From positions 186,001 through 250,000 of the forward strand of contig JAHZDZ010000002.1 of NCBI GenBank assembly GCA_019422105.1: a DNA stretch of 64,000 nt, given 5' to 3'. Position 1 is the first letter of the stretch; each line of letters begins with the position of its first letter. The notes under the pieces were generated by a model, which made no database searches, was not told where the DNA came from, and saw only the letters and a program-made list of their open reading frames with translations. The translations under genes and the position numbers were made by a program. Of the stretch, positions 41,696 through 49,693 are shown piece by piece. Origin of the DNA: Bacillota bacterium. GTDB taxonomy: Bacteria; Bacillota; Clostridia; Lachnospirales; Anaerotignaceae.

Positions 41696-43008
41696 CAGTA
41701 GTAATCGCTTTACTTATTTTGCTGGCAATGCTGGTAATCGGACTGCCGATTCCACTGGCCTTTTTGGCTTCCGCCGGCAGTATCTGTCTCTTTGGAGGAT
41801 ATGACCCCTCCATGCTGATGGTATATGGCTATAACAAGACAAATTCTATACTTCTTTTGACAATACCGCTTTTCGTGCTTGCCGGATCCATTATGGACAA
41901 AGGCGGCATCGGCGAAAAGCTTATCGGTACAGTTGAAAAGTATGTAGGTAAAATTAAGGGCGGACTTGGTATTGTTACTGTTGTATCCTGTGCTGTATTC
42001 GGTGCGGTATCAGGCAGCTCCTCCGCTACCTTATCCTGTATTGGCTCTATCATGGTTCCAAGGCTTAAGAATAACGGTTATCCGGAAGGCTTAATCGGCG
42101 CTCTTTTGGCAAGTTCCGGCGTTCTTGGCATTTTGATTCCCCCTTCCATGCTTATGATTCTCTATGCGTGGTCAAGCGGCGAATCCGTTCTTGCCTGCTT
42201 CCTGGCGACTGTTATACCCGGACTTCTTCTGGTTGTACTGTTTAGTATTGTAAACTGCATCTATGCAAAGAAGAACCCCAATATTAAGGTTTATGAACGT
42301 GTTATAGAAAACGTAAAACTGAATAAGGAACTGAAGGAAGAAAAAAGGAAGAAAAAAGGCGAAAGTGCAATTCCGGCCCTTTTGATGCCTGTAATTATAC
42401 TTGGCTCTATCTACTGTGGTATATTGACTGCGACAGAGGCAGCAGCCCTGTCCGTAATCTATGCGGTTCCTGTCGGTATATTCTATTACAAGAGAATTGA
42501 CAGCAAAACATTTAAAGAGGGCTTAATTTCAGCAGGCGAGACTGCCGGCGTTATCATGGCCATGCTCTTTTCCGTACAGATACTGAGCCGCCTTTACATA
42601 AGCGAGAACCTTCCCAATATGATTCTCAACTTTCTGACTTCTGTTTCAGATCATAAAACTGTCATTTTGATTATGATCAATATTTTCATGATTATACTTG
42701 GCATGCTCATGGATGACTGTTCCGCAACCATTTTAGCGGCACCTATCCTCCTTCCCGTTGTGACGGCACTGGGTGTAAGCCCGATTCACTTTGCGGCTAT
42801 TCTCGGCGTCAATATCGGTATGGGCAATGTAACGCCGCCAACCGCTCCTTTACTGTATCTGGCCGGAAGAATTTCCAAAGCTGAGGTAAAGGATATGCTG
42901 GGGCCTGACCTTGCACTTATTCTTTTTGCATGGCTGCCGACATTGATTCTGACAACTTATATCCCTCAGTTCGGTTTGTTCCTGCCGAAACTTTTCGGAT
43001 ATGCTTAA
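41692..43008 (+). CDS. TRAP transporter large permease DctM, locus 2
   Basis: This 438-residue protein has about twelve membrane helices. Segments IGEKLIGTVEKYVGKIKGGLG, SGSSSATLSCIGSIM, GVLGILIPPSML, LGMLMDDCSATILAAPILLP and NIGMGNVTPPTAPLLYL are the family signatures and align without gaps to the locus 1 copy. It starts at ATGA overlapping the dctQ stop, with AGAAGGAGGAG upstream. It imports the ligand of the locus 2 DctP with sodium. Confidence 0.94.
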   Translation: MTVVIALLILLAMLVIGLPIPLAFLASAGSICLFGGYDPSMLMVYGYNKTNSILLLTIPLFVLAGSIMDKGGIGEKLIGTVEKYVGKIKGGLGIVTVVSCAVFGAVSGSSSATLSCIGSIMVPRLKNNGYPEGLIGALLASSGVLGILIPPSMLMILYAWSSGESVLACFLATVIPGLLLVVLFSIVNCIYAKKNPNIKVYERVIENVKLNKELKEEKRKKKGESAIPALLMPVIILGSIYCGILTATEAAALSVIYAVPVGIFYYKRIDSKTFKEGLISAGETAGVIMAMLFSVQILSRLYISENLPNMILNFLTSVSDHKTVILIMINIFMIILGMLMDDCSATILAAPILLPVVTALGVSPIHFAAILGVNIGMGNVTPPTAPLLYLAGRISKAEVKDMLGPDLALILFAWLPTLILTTYIPQFGLFLPKLFGYA

Positions 43009-43055
43009 AACCTAAAACATTATTGTTATCAAATCAATAGGAGGGGAAGAGGACT

Positions 43056-44336
43056 ATGGTTAAATTAACAGATTATGAAAAGCGTATGCTTGATGGGGAA
43101 ATGGGTCCGTTCAAGCAGAGGGCTTTGGAAAAAATTGTGGACTACGCCAATGTTCTTGGCGCAGAGGAGCTTTGTGAGGTGACGAAGGCAACCGTTTATT
43201 TTGGATTCCACCCCTATTTGGAGGCAGCGAATTCAGAGGATTATGACGAGATATTCTCAAAAATGATACTGTGCAGCGATAAAACCTATAAGCTGGATCA
43301 GTTTGCGGACAACTGCTTTTCACAGACCTGTGTCGGTGCCTGCGACCAATACTGCTATGAACCCCTGGGATTATCCAAGGAGGTTTTTGAGAAAAACCGT
43401 AAATATCTTGAGCTGACGAAGGATGCCGGCGTCAGTATCGCCGGAAGCTGTACTCCTTATCTGAGCGGCTGGCTTCCTCTCAGGGGAGAGCATTTTGTAT
43501 CAACGGAATCCAGCAACATCCTTATGAGCAATTCCTACTTTGGCGCCTGCGGCAACGCTGACGGACTGGAGGCATCGGGCTGGTCGGCAATCTGCGGAAG
43601 AACACCGAAATGGGGACTTCATATTCTGGAAAACAGGTATGCTACCCACGTATTTGAGATTCAGTGCAAGAGCGAGACAACACTTGACTGGGATATTATC
43701 GGACTTACACTGGGAAGAATGGTTCCCGGAAATTGCAGGCCTGTTCTTGCAGGAGATTTTCACCGTCCTGATATCAACAAGCTGAAACGCTGCTATGCTT
43801 CCCTGGCGACCACCAGCGGATGTGAAATCTGCCACGTTGTTGGCTGTACGGCGGAGGCGCCTACTCTTGAGGCGGCCTTGGCGGGTCATGAGCCTGTTGC
43901 TACTTATGTGATTACACAGGAGGAATATGATAAATCCCTTGCTTCCGTCTGTGACGAGGGAAGCGAGGATATTCAGATGGTTGTTTTGGGATGTCCTCAT
44001 TATACACTGGAGGAAATCCGTGATGTTGCAAGGCTTTTGGACGGGAAAAAGGTAAATGAAAACGTATCCCTTCAGATTTGGACGGATATGACCATGCAGC
44101 AGCTGGCTGTGGTAAACGGCTATGCAAAAATAATTGAGGATGCAGGGGCACATTTGTTAAACAGCGCATGCCCTATGGTCTGCGGAAGAACTGTATTTGA
44201 CAGAATTAAAACCGGCTTTGCAACGGACGGCGCGAAACAGGCGCATTATCTGCATACGGACTTGGATTGCAAGATATTCTATGGTGACACAAAACGCTGC
44301 GTAGAAGCTGCAATTAAGGGTAGATGGGAGGCATAA
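43056..44336 (+). CDS. Aconitase X large (catalytic, DUF521) subunit, locus 2
   Basis: This 426-residue protein carries GSCTPYLSGWLPLRGEHF (about 131), ESSNILMSNSYFGACGNADG, LGCPHYTLEEI (about 312) and NSACPMVCG (about 367). The conserved cysteines are retained as in locus 1. An extra cysteine cluster CVGACDQYCYEP (about 92-103) is present. The start has GGAGGGGAAGAG upstream. It is followed four bases later by the small subunit. Here the AcnX genes are in the same operon as the transporter, whereas in locus 1 they are divergent. Known AcnX activities are cis-3-hydroxyproline dehydratase and mevalonate-5-phosphate dehydratase; neither pathway is otherwise present. Confidence 0.9.
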   Translation: MVKLTDYEKRMLDGEMGPFKQRALEKIVDYANVLGAEELCEVTKATVYFGFHPYLEAANSEDYDEIFSKMILCSDKTYKLDQFADNCFSQTCVGACDQYCYEPLGLSKEVFEKNRKYLELTKDAGVSIAGSCTPYLSGWLPLRGEHFVSTESSNILMSNSYFGACGNADGLEASGWSAICGRTPKWGLHILENRYATHVFEIQCKSETTLDWDIIGLTLGRMVPGNCRPVLAGDFHRPDINKLKRCYASLATTSGCEICHVVGCTAEAPTLEAALAGHEPVATYVITQEEYDKSLASVCDEGSEDIQMVVLGCPHYTLEEIRDVARLLDGKKVNENVSLQIWTDMTMQQLAVVNGYAKIIEDAGAHLLNSACPMVCGRTVFDRIKTGFATDGAKQAHYLHTDLDCKIFYGDTKRCVEAAIKGRWEA

Positions 44337-44339
44337 GCT

Positions 44340-44768
44340 ATGGAAAAAATTGTATTAAAAGGCAGGCCGGCATTTCCGGGTAAGGCATCGGGTGAGGCAA
44401 TCGTTTGTCCCGACAGTATTCAGGGCTGGTCAGGCGTCAGTGATAAAACCGGTATTATTATTGAGGAGGCAAATCCGGAAAAGGGCAAATGTATTGCCGG
44501 AAAAATTCTGGTGCTTCCCTATGGTAAGGGCTCCACAGGATGGTCAGGCCATTTTCATTCCGCATCTGTTGCGGGCTTTACGCCGGCAGGCTGGCTCTTT
44601 TCCAACATAGATTCCCGTTCCGGCGTTGCGTCGGCGGTACTGTCTATCCCGACAGTTGCCGATTTTAAAGAGGACTTGTATTCCATCATAGAATCGGGAG
44701 ATTTTATTGAGATGGATGGAGATACGGGAGAGGTAGTCATAACAAAAAAGGATAAAGGGGAAAAGTGA
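44340..44768 (+). CDS. Aconitase X small (swivel, DUF126) subunit, locus 2
   Basis: This 142-residue swivel domain has GRPAFPGKASGEAIV near the start, LPYGKGSTGWSG in the middle and DGDTGEVVI at the end. It partners the large subunit encoded just upstream and is followed by ridA two bases later. GSTGWSG here against GSCGWSG in locus 1 changes one residue next to the predicted active-site loop. Confidence 0.9.
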   Translation: MEKIVLKGRPAFPGKASGEAIVCPDSIQGWSGVSDKTGIIIEEANPEKGKCIAGKILVLPYGKGSTGWSGHFHSASVAGFTPAGWLFSNIDSRSGVASAVLSIPTVADFKEDLYSIIESGDFIEMDGDTGEVVITKKDKGEK

Positions 44769-44770
44769 TA

Positions 44771-45151
44771 ATGGAGAGGGAAATTATAAGCACAACAAAA
44801 GCGCCGAAGCCTGTAGGCCCATATTCCCATATTGTCAAGTACGGAGACTTACTCTTTATCTCCGGTCAGATATCCGCCGATATTGAAACAGGTGAAATTA
44901 TCGTGCAAAACGTTGCGGGACAGACCAAAACGGCTATGGATACCATAAAGAATATCCTGGAGGATGTGGGAAGCTCCATGGACAAGGTTTTAAAATGCAG
45001 CATTCATCTTTCCGATGAAAAATACTTTGATGAGATGAATGAGGTTTACGCTTCCTATTTTCCAAACGGCTATCCCGCAAGGATTACTGTTTTCGGTGCA
45101 AAGCTCTATGCGGGTATTGATATTGAAATTGAGGTTATAGCAGGAATGTAG
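44771..45151 (+). CDS. RidA-family imine/enamine deaminase, locus 2
   Basis: This 126-residue RidA protein contains PKPVGPYSHIVKYGDLLFIS (start of the family pattern), QTKTAMDTIKNILED and the catalytic-site arginine in YPARITVFGAKL. ATG 44771 follows AAAGGGGAAAAG. It probably hydrolyses the 2-imino acid formed by the dehydratase genes on either side of it. A terminator-like hairpin separates it from the serine-dehydratase gene. Confidence 0.92.
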   Translation: MEREIISTTKAPKPVGPYSHIVKYGDLLFISGQISADIETGEIIVQNVAGQTKTAMDTIKNILEDVGSSMDKVLKCSIHLSDEKYFDEMNEVYASYFPNGYPARITVFGAKLYAGIDIEIEVIAGM

Positions 45152-45168
45152 TTTTTTAAGAGGACTTT

Positions 45169-45212
45169 GAAAATTGGATGTTTTGGGAAAACTGAAGCAT
45201 CCAATTTTTTTT
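45169..45212 (+). terminator. Internal terminator between ridA and serine dehydratase genes, locus 2
   Basis: Arms AAAATTGGATG and CATCCAATTTT (with inner TTTT/AAAA) run into eight T. The next gene continues on the same strand 18 bases on, with no obvious promoter between, so partial read-through is expected. Confidence 0.75.
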
Positions 45213-45229
45213 AAATCGGGGGGAGATTG

Positions 45230-46798
45230 ATGGGAAAATACTCCAGTATATTCAACGATGTTATCGGCCCTGTCATGACCGGACCTTCCAGCTCTCATAC
45301 GGCAGGCTGCGCCAGGATAGGAAGAATGACACGGTTATTATATGGCGGCGAAATAAAAAAAGCGGAAATTATATTTGATATGAATAGCTCTTATATCAGC
45401 ACTTATATTGGACAGGGATCCAACTACGGCTTTGTGGGAGGACTTCTCGGGTTTAGTCCGGAGGATATCAGACTGAAGGACGCAATAAGGTTTGCAGAGG
45501 ACAGAGATATAGAGGTCACTTTTTCTAAAGCGGATTTGCGGGCCGGTCATCCCAACGAAGCCAGAATTAACATTTTGAATGATAAGGATGAAGTGGAAAT
45601 GACTGTGCTTACCCGATCTACGGGGGGCGGAATGTTTGAGATAATAGAGATGGATGGATTCCCCGTTAGGATAAAGGGAGAGGAGAAAATTCTTTTTATC
45701 GCGGCGGAAGCCGGAGCCGTAAAAGAGGTTGAAGCCTTACTCGGAAGCAATTCCTATGAGGTGGAGGTAAAAAGGGAACGCATTTTATACAGCGTTTCCA
45801 ATCCGATGGGATTTGAAGGGGAATGTATTGAAAAAATCAAAAAAGTACACGGCATAAGCTTTGTACGTACCGCTGAGGTGTTATTGCCTGTTGCGGTAAA
45901 GAAAGATGCGGCGCCTCCCTTTGTGAATGCGGGCAGGGCCTTGGCCTATAGCGTAGAAAAGAAGAGCTCCCTCTGGGAGCTTGCCATAGAGTATGAATGC
46001 AGTGTAGGGGATATAACGCCGGAGGGCGTGATGGAAAAGATGTTTGGTATTCTGGATGCTATGCGGCGATCAGCACAGGTACATTATCCCGATGATGTTC
46101 CTAAAACAGGTTTTTTGGGACCTCAGGCTTATGCCATGCAGCAAAAAATGAAAAAGAGGAAGCTGGCAGATGCAGGGCTTTTGAATAAAAGTATGCTGTG
46201 GGCAGTTGCGGTGATGGAAAATAATGCGGCGCACAATGTTGTTGTAGCCGCGCCAACGGCGGGATCCTGCGGTGTTATACCGGCTTCTGTCGTTGCACTT
46301 GGAGAGGAAATGGGGCTTTGTGATGATGATATTGTAAAGGCGCTTTTGGCCAGCGGTTTGGTTGGGGCCTTTATTGCCAACCAGGCAACCTTCGGCGCGG
46401 AGGTCGCGGCCTGTCAGGCGGAAAACGGCGCTGCCAGTGCTATGGCGGCGGCAGGCGTGGTGCAGCTTATGGGCGGCACCGTTGAGGAAGGTTTTGCAGC
46501 AGCCTCCGTTGCCCTCCAGAACCTTTTGGGTCTTATCTGTGATCCGGTGGGCGGTCTGACAGAGATTCCATGTATCAACCGCAATGTGGCAGCGGCAGCC
46601 AACGCTGTTATGAGCGCCAATATGGCTCTTTGCGGTTATGATGCCTTTATACCTCTTGATGAGACAATACAGACGATGATGGAGGTAGGAAAAATGCTTC
46701 CAAGAGAGCTTCGGTGTACCTGCGAGGGCGGGCTGTGCGCCTGCCCAACGGGAAAAAGCGTAGACGAAGCGCTGAAAAAACAAAGACAATCACTGTAA
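45230..46798 (+). CDS. Single-chain Fe-S L-serine dehydratase family protein, locus 2
   Basis: This 522-residue fused enzyme has normal motifs: GPSSSHTAGCARIG at the start, AAPTAGSCGVIPAS (about 340), and cluster cysteines in AACQAENG and LICDPVGGLTEIPC. The tail CTCEGGLCACPTG has extra cysteines. It deaminates serine or a close analogue to the keto acid via an enamine that RidA can hydrolyse. ATG 45230 follows CGGGGGGAGATTG. It differs from the locus 1 homologue in the two active-site motifs, so the two probably use different substrates. Confidence 0.9.
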   Translation: MGKYSSIFNDVIGPVMTGPSSSHTAGCARIGRMTRLLYGGEIKKAEIIFDMNSSYISTYIGQGSNYGFVGGLLGFSPEDIRLKDAIRFAEDRDIEVTFSKADLRAGHPNEARINILNDKDEVEMTVLTRSTGGGMFEIIEMDGFPVRIKGEEKILFIAAEAGAVKEVEALLGSNSYEVEVKRERILYSVSNPMGFEGECIEKIKKVHGISFVRTAEVLLPVAVKKDAAPPFVNAGRALAYSVEKKSSLWELAIEYECSVGDITPEGVMEKMFGILDAMRRSAQVHYPDDVPKTGFLGPQAYAMQQKMKKRKLADAGLLNKSMLWAVAVMENNAAHNVVVAAPTAGSCGVIPASVVALGEEMGLCDDDIVKALLASGLVGAFIANQATFGAEVAACQAENGAASAMAAAGVVQLMGGTVEEGFAAASVALQNLLGLICDPVGGLTEIPCINRNVAAAANAVMSANMALCGYDAFIPLDETIQTMMEVGKMLPRELRCTCEGGLCACPTGKSVDEALKKQRQSL

Positions 46799-46819
46799 TT
46801 TGTATAGAAGTAACACCCT

Positions 46820-46858
46820 CCCTTTGAAAGGCCCTGGATTTATTTCAGGGCCTTTCAG
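46820..46858 (+). terminator. Hairpin downstream of the locus 2 operon
   Basis: Arms GAAAGGCCCTG and CAGGGCCTTTC have a loop of about ten bases. The T tract is weak. Confidence 0.6.
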
Positions 46859-47127
46859 CGTGCTGAAATAAGACACAGATACTGCCTGCGCCTTAAGATT
46901 TTTTTTGAAAGCCTTGACCTGGTTTCTTGTGAAATTATGTCAATATGCGGTTTTCACAGAGGGGGTCCCCTAAGAAGCTGACTGTTTAGAGGGCAAAATT
47001 CTTTGCCAAAAACCAGGCAAGATTGGATTTGTCAGAAAACCATGCTTTTTTATGAAGCTTTTAGTGCTGTTTGCAATGCAGCTTTTTATGTGATAATCTT
47101 CAAGAAAATGTAATTGAACTGTTCCGG
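46859..47127. other. Intergenic stretch without a recognised gene
   Basis: A minus-strand frame (46970-47176) lacks a ribosome site and overlaps repeat R1. Nothing else is supported. Confidence 0.4.
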
Positions 47128-47290
47128 TTATTATTATATTATAAAGGCGGAGAAAAAGGCGCTTGAAGTTGTACACTGTGCAAGCTCACTTGCAAAGGTA
47201 AACACATAAGCGGCTATCTGTGCAGCAAATGTATCGAGAAACCGCAGGTTTCGAGGTATCTTCGTTGAATTTTGTTGTCATTGTATCATA
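47128..47290 (-). repeat. Repeat R1, full-length inverted copy
   Basis: Read on the minus strand it follows the units at 3.1-3.4 kb: TATGATACAATGAC, CGAAGATACC, AAACCTGCGGTTT, GATACATTTGCTGC, TTGCAAGTGAGCTTGCA, then TTCTCCGCCTTTATAATATAA. It is more diverged than the tandem pair. Confidence 0.75.
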
Positions 47291-47354
47291 GGGCAGAGAG
47301 ATCATGATCTCCTAACAGCCATAAGGCCTGGCTTATTTGGTACTTGGGCTGTTG

Positions 47355-47436
47355 GAAAGCCGTTTGCGGAGCAAATGTACCAAAAAACCGCAGGTCTTGC
47401 GGTACTCTCCGCTGATTTTGTTCACATTATATGATA
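47355..47436 (-). repeat. Repeat R1, partial inverted copy
   Basis: On the minus strand: CTATCATATAATG, AATCAGCGGAGAGTACC, GACCTGCGGTTTTTT, GGTACATTTGCTCCGCAAA. Only the left half of the unit is kept. A perfect 14-base palindrome GAGATCATGATCTC lies next to it at 47298-47311. Confidence 0.7.
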
Positions 47437-47468
47437 GAAAAAAGTTGAAAAGCAGGGAGGTTACTCTT

Positions 47469-49538
47469 TTGAAAAGAAAAAGAGGTTTGCAGTGCATGGC
47501 TATTTTTTTGACTGTCCTACAGTTTCCGCTGACAGCGTGGGCCGCTGAGGAACAATGGTATATCGGAGGTGCGGGAAGGATACAAAAGGCAAACGAGAGT
47601 GTCAACATCAATCCGTGGAATGTCGCAGCCATTACGGGCGGCGGCGAGAGCGGTAAAATAGATTTGGTAACTGAGGACGGTACGGTTTCCATATCGCTGG
47701 ACAAGCCTTTATACCGACTGTCAGAGGCTTATACAGACAGAATCACGAAAAAAGACGGCTTGTGGGGGATAGAGCGGAATGTCTCTGTTATTGTCTTTGA
47801 TGGCAGCGAGAATTGGTCTCGATATACACAGCCGGCTTATCAAAACAGCAATACGGTGATTTTTTCCTGTACCGTTCCCGAAGCGTACAGTATACAAAAC
47901 GGTATCAGCACTCACTTTGACTTTTTTCTGGACGAGGATCAGAAAAACAATAGATTTGACGGCATATCCTTCGGAAGAGAATATGGGTCAATTTTAGTGC
48001 GTTTTATGAAGGTGCGTGGTATTGCCACGACTGAGGCGCTGAAAACCTACCTGAAGGGTCAGTATGACAGTGGCAGAGCGGTAAAGCTCTTCTATCCTTC
48101 TGCTGTGCCTGTGTTTACACCCTTTGACAAGGACGTGCAGGAGAAACTGGAGAAATCGGATGTAATTGGATTTCGAGACGCAGGCTTGTCGCAGGGTGTA
48201 AGGGACGAAAAAGCGGTTTTGCCGTATCAATTTTTTAAAAACAAAACTTCCGGTGACGGGTATATGAACTCTTTTTTGTCTGCGCTGACAGGTGTTTCCA
48301 TACAGTATGCAGAGGAGGAAAAGAATTTTTATGTGGAGGGGCTTTATCCCGAAAGGGATGGCCTGAAAATTGTTGGAATGGACGGAAGGGGCAACAGCTA
48401 CAGCGGTACGCTGAGCTATCAGGAAACAAATTTTCTACGGACAAAGCCTGCGGAGGTTATTTTAAAAAGGAGTGAAGGCAATGGCGCAGTCATAAAGCTT
48501 AAGCTCAATTTATCAAAGGTAAGGGTTCCGCAAAAGACAGTAAATGGTTTTACAGCGGAGGAAACCGCTTTTCGGGAGGACTGTGTGAAAACGGCTGAAT
48601 TTGTTCTGCCGGCTTATATTCCTGTTACGAAGGAGGTGCCTGTACCTTTTTACGTGGAAAACGCGGTTATGTACGGAGGAAGCTATGGCGGGATTACTGT
48701 GGAGGGCGGCAGCATTGTGAATAACAATGTTTTCATTGACGGTGAAAATGATATGGAGATTGCCGTAAAGATGAATGGACAGGAGCACAAGATAGAGCTG
48801 ATTTTTACGGAAGAGAAAACGGATGCACAGCGAAATATTATTTTTGTGGGCGACAGTCTGATTAATCAGGATGTATATACGGAAGCGGTTGCATCATTTT
48901 TCCGTGACGACAGCACGAAGCTATCCTTCCTGGGAACAAGGGGAAAGGAAGGCAGCCGGCATGAAGGCCGTGGAGGCTGGTCCGCCTATGACTATTGTAA
49001 TGAGGAAAATAAATACGGCTTTGCAAACCCGTTTTTAAGGAATGGAAAATTTGATTTCCGTTATTATATGGAGTCAAACCACTACGATAGAGTGGACATG
49101 GTTCTATTAAATCTTGGCATTAACGATTTGAATTTGGAGGGCCATAACAGTCATGAAGAAATACTGGGATATTTTAACACGATAATTGACAGCATACACA
49201 GCTACGATCCCAATATTAAAATTTTAATCAATCAGCCGGCTGTACCTTATGAAAAGGAGGAAACCAACACCTCTAAAAATGAAAGACTGGCTTTTATAAA
49301 GAGTCTGACGGAGGCATACGGCACAGAGGAAGAAAAGGGGATTTTTCTGGTGCCCGTGTATTTAAGCGTGAATCCTTTGGCTGGCTTTAAATTTGAGGAA
49401 CCGGTTATAGATGAATTTAACCAGGATTATGCCCTTACTGTAACGGATACGACACATCCTGACAGATCCGGCTATGAGGATATGGCGAGAATGACATATC
49501 AGTATATAAAATACGCGGAAGCTTTTGAAAAACAATAG
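47469..49538 (+). CDS. Exported SGNH/GDSL hydrolase with N-terminal phage-tail-like region
   Basis: This 689-residue secreted protein has signal peptide MKRKRGLQCMAIFLTVLQFP, cleaved near TAWAAEE. Residues 28-220 contain a beta-rich region whose end (LKTYLKGQYDSGRAVKLFYP) recalls a domain common in Gram-positive prophage tail proteins. The middle (about 250-475) is unassigned. The C-terminal 215 residues are an SGNH hydrolase: catalytic serine in FVGDSLINQ, LLNLGINDLN block, and the Asp-His pair in THPDRSGYEDMA. It probably deacylates a cell-surface or extracellular glycan. The start is TTG at 47469 with AGGGAGG upstream; earlier in-frame codons run into repeat R1. Confidence 0.85.
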   Translation: MKRKRGLQCMAIFLTVLQFPLTAWAAEEQWYIGGAGRIQKANESVNINPWNVAAITGGGESGKIDLVTEDGTVSISLDKPLYRLSEAYTDRITKKDGLWGIERNVSVIVFDGSENWSRYTQPAYQNSNTVIFSCTVPEAYSIQNGISTHFDFFLDEDQKNNRFDGISFGREYGSILVRFMKVRGIATTEALKTYLKGQYDSGRAVKLFYPSAVPVFTPFDKDVQEKLEKSDVIGFRDAGLSQGVRDEKAVLPYQFFKNKTSGDGYMNSFLSALTGVSIQYAEEEKNFYVEGLYPERDGLKIVGMDGRGNSYSGTLSYQETNFLRTKPAEVILKRSEGNGAVIKLKLNLSKVRVPQKTVNGFTAEETAFREDCVKTAEFVLPAYIPVTKEVPVPFYVENAVMYGGSYGGITVEGGSIVNNNVFIDGENDMEIAVKMNGQEHKIELIFTEEKTDAQRNIIFVGDSLINQDVYTEAVASFFRDDSTKLSFLGTRGKEGSRHEGRGGWSAYDYCNEENKYGFANPFLRNGKFDFRYYMESNHYDRVDMVLLNLGINDLNLEGHNSHEEILGYFNTIIDSIHSYDPNIKILINQPAVPYEKEETNTSKNERLAFIKSLTEAYGTEEEKGIFLVPVYLSVNPLAGFKFEEPVIDEFNQDYALTVTDTTHPDRSGYEDMARMTYQYIKYAEAFEKQ

Positions 49539-49693
49539 ATGGGTATAGTGTGTTTTATGAAGCGAAAACAAAAAATGCCGATAGAGGGATTTAGGAAATA
49601 TGCAGTTTCATTGGGTGGCATAAAGTTTGTAAAAATGCGAAATAAACAGTATAATGAGATTAATTATTTGAATGTATCGGGGGGATGGCTGTC

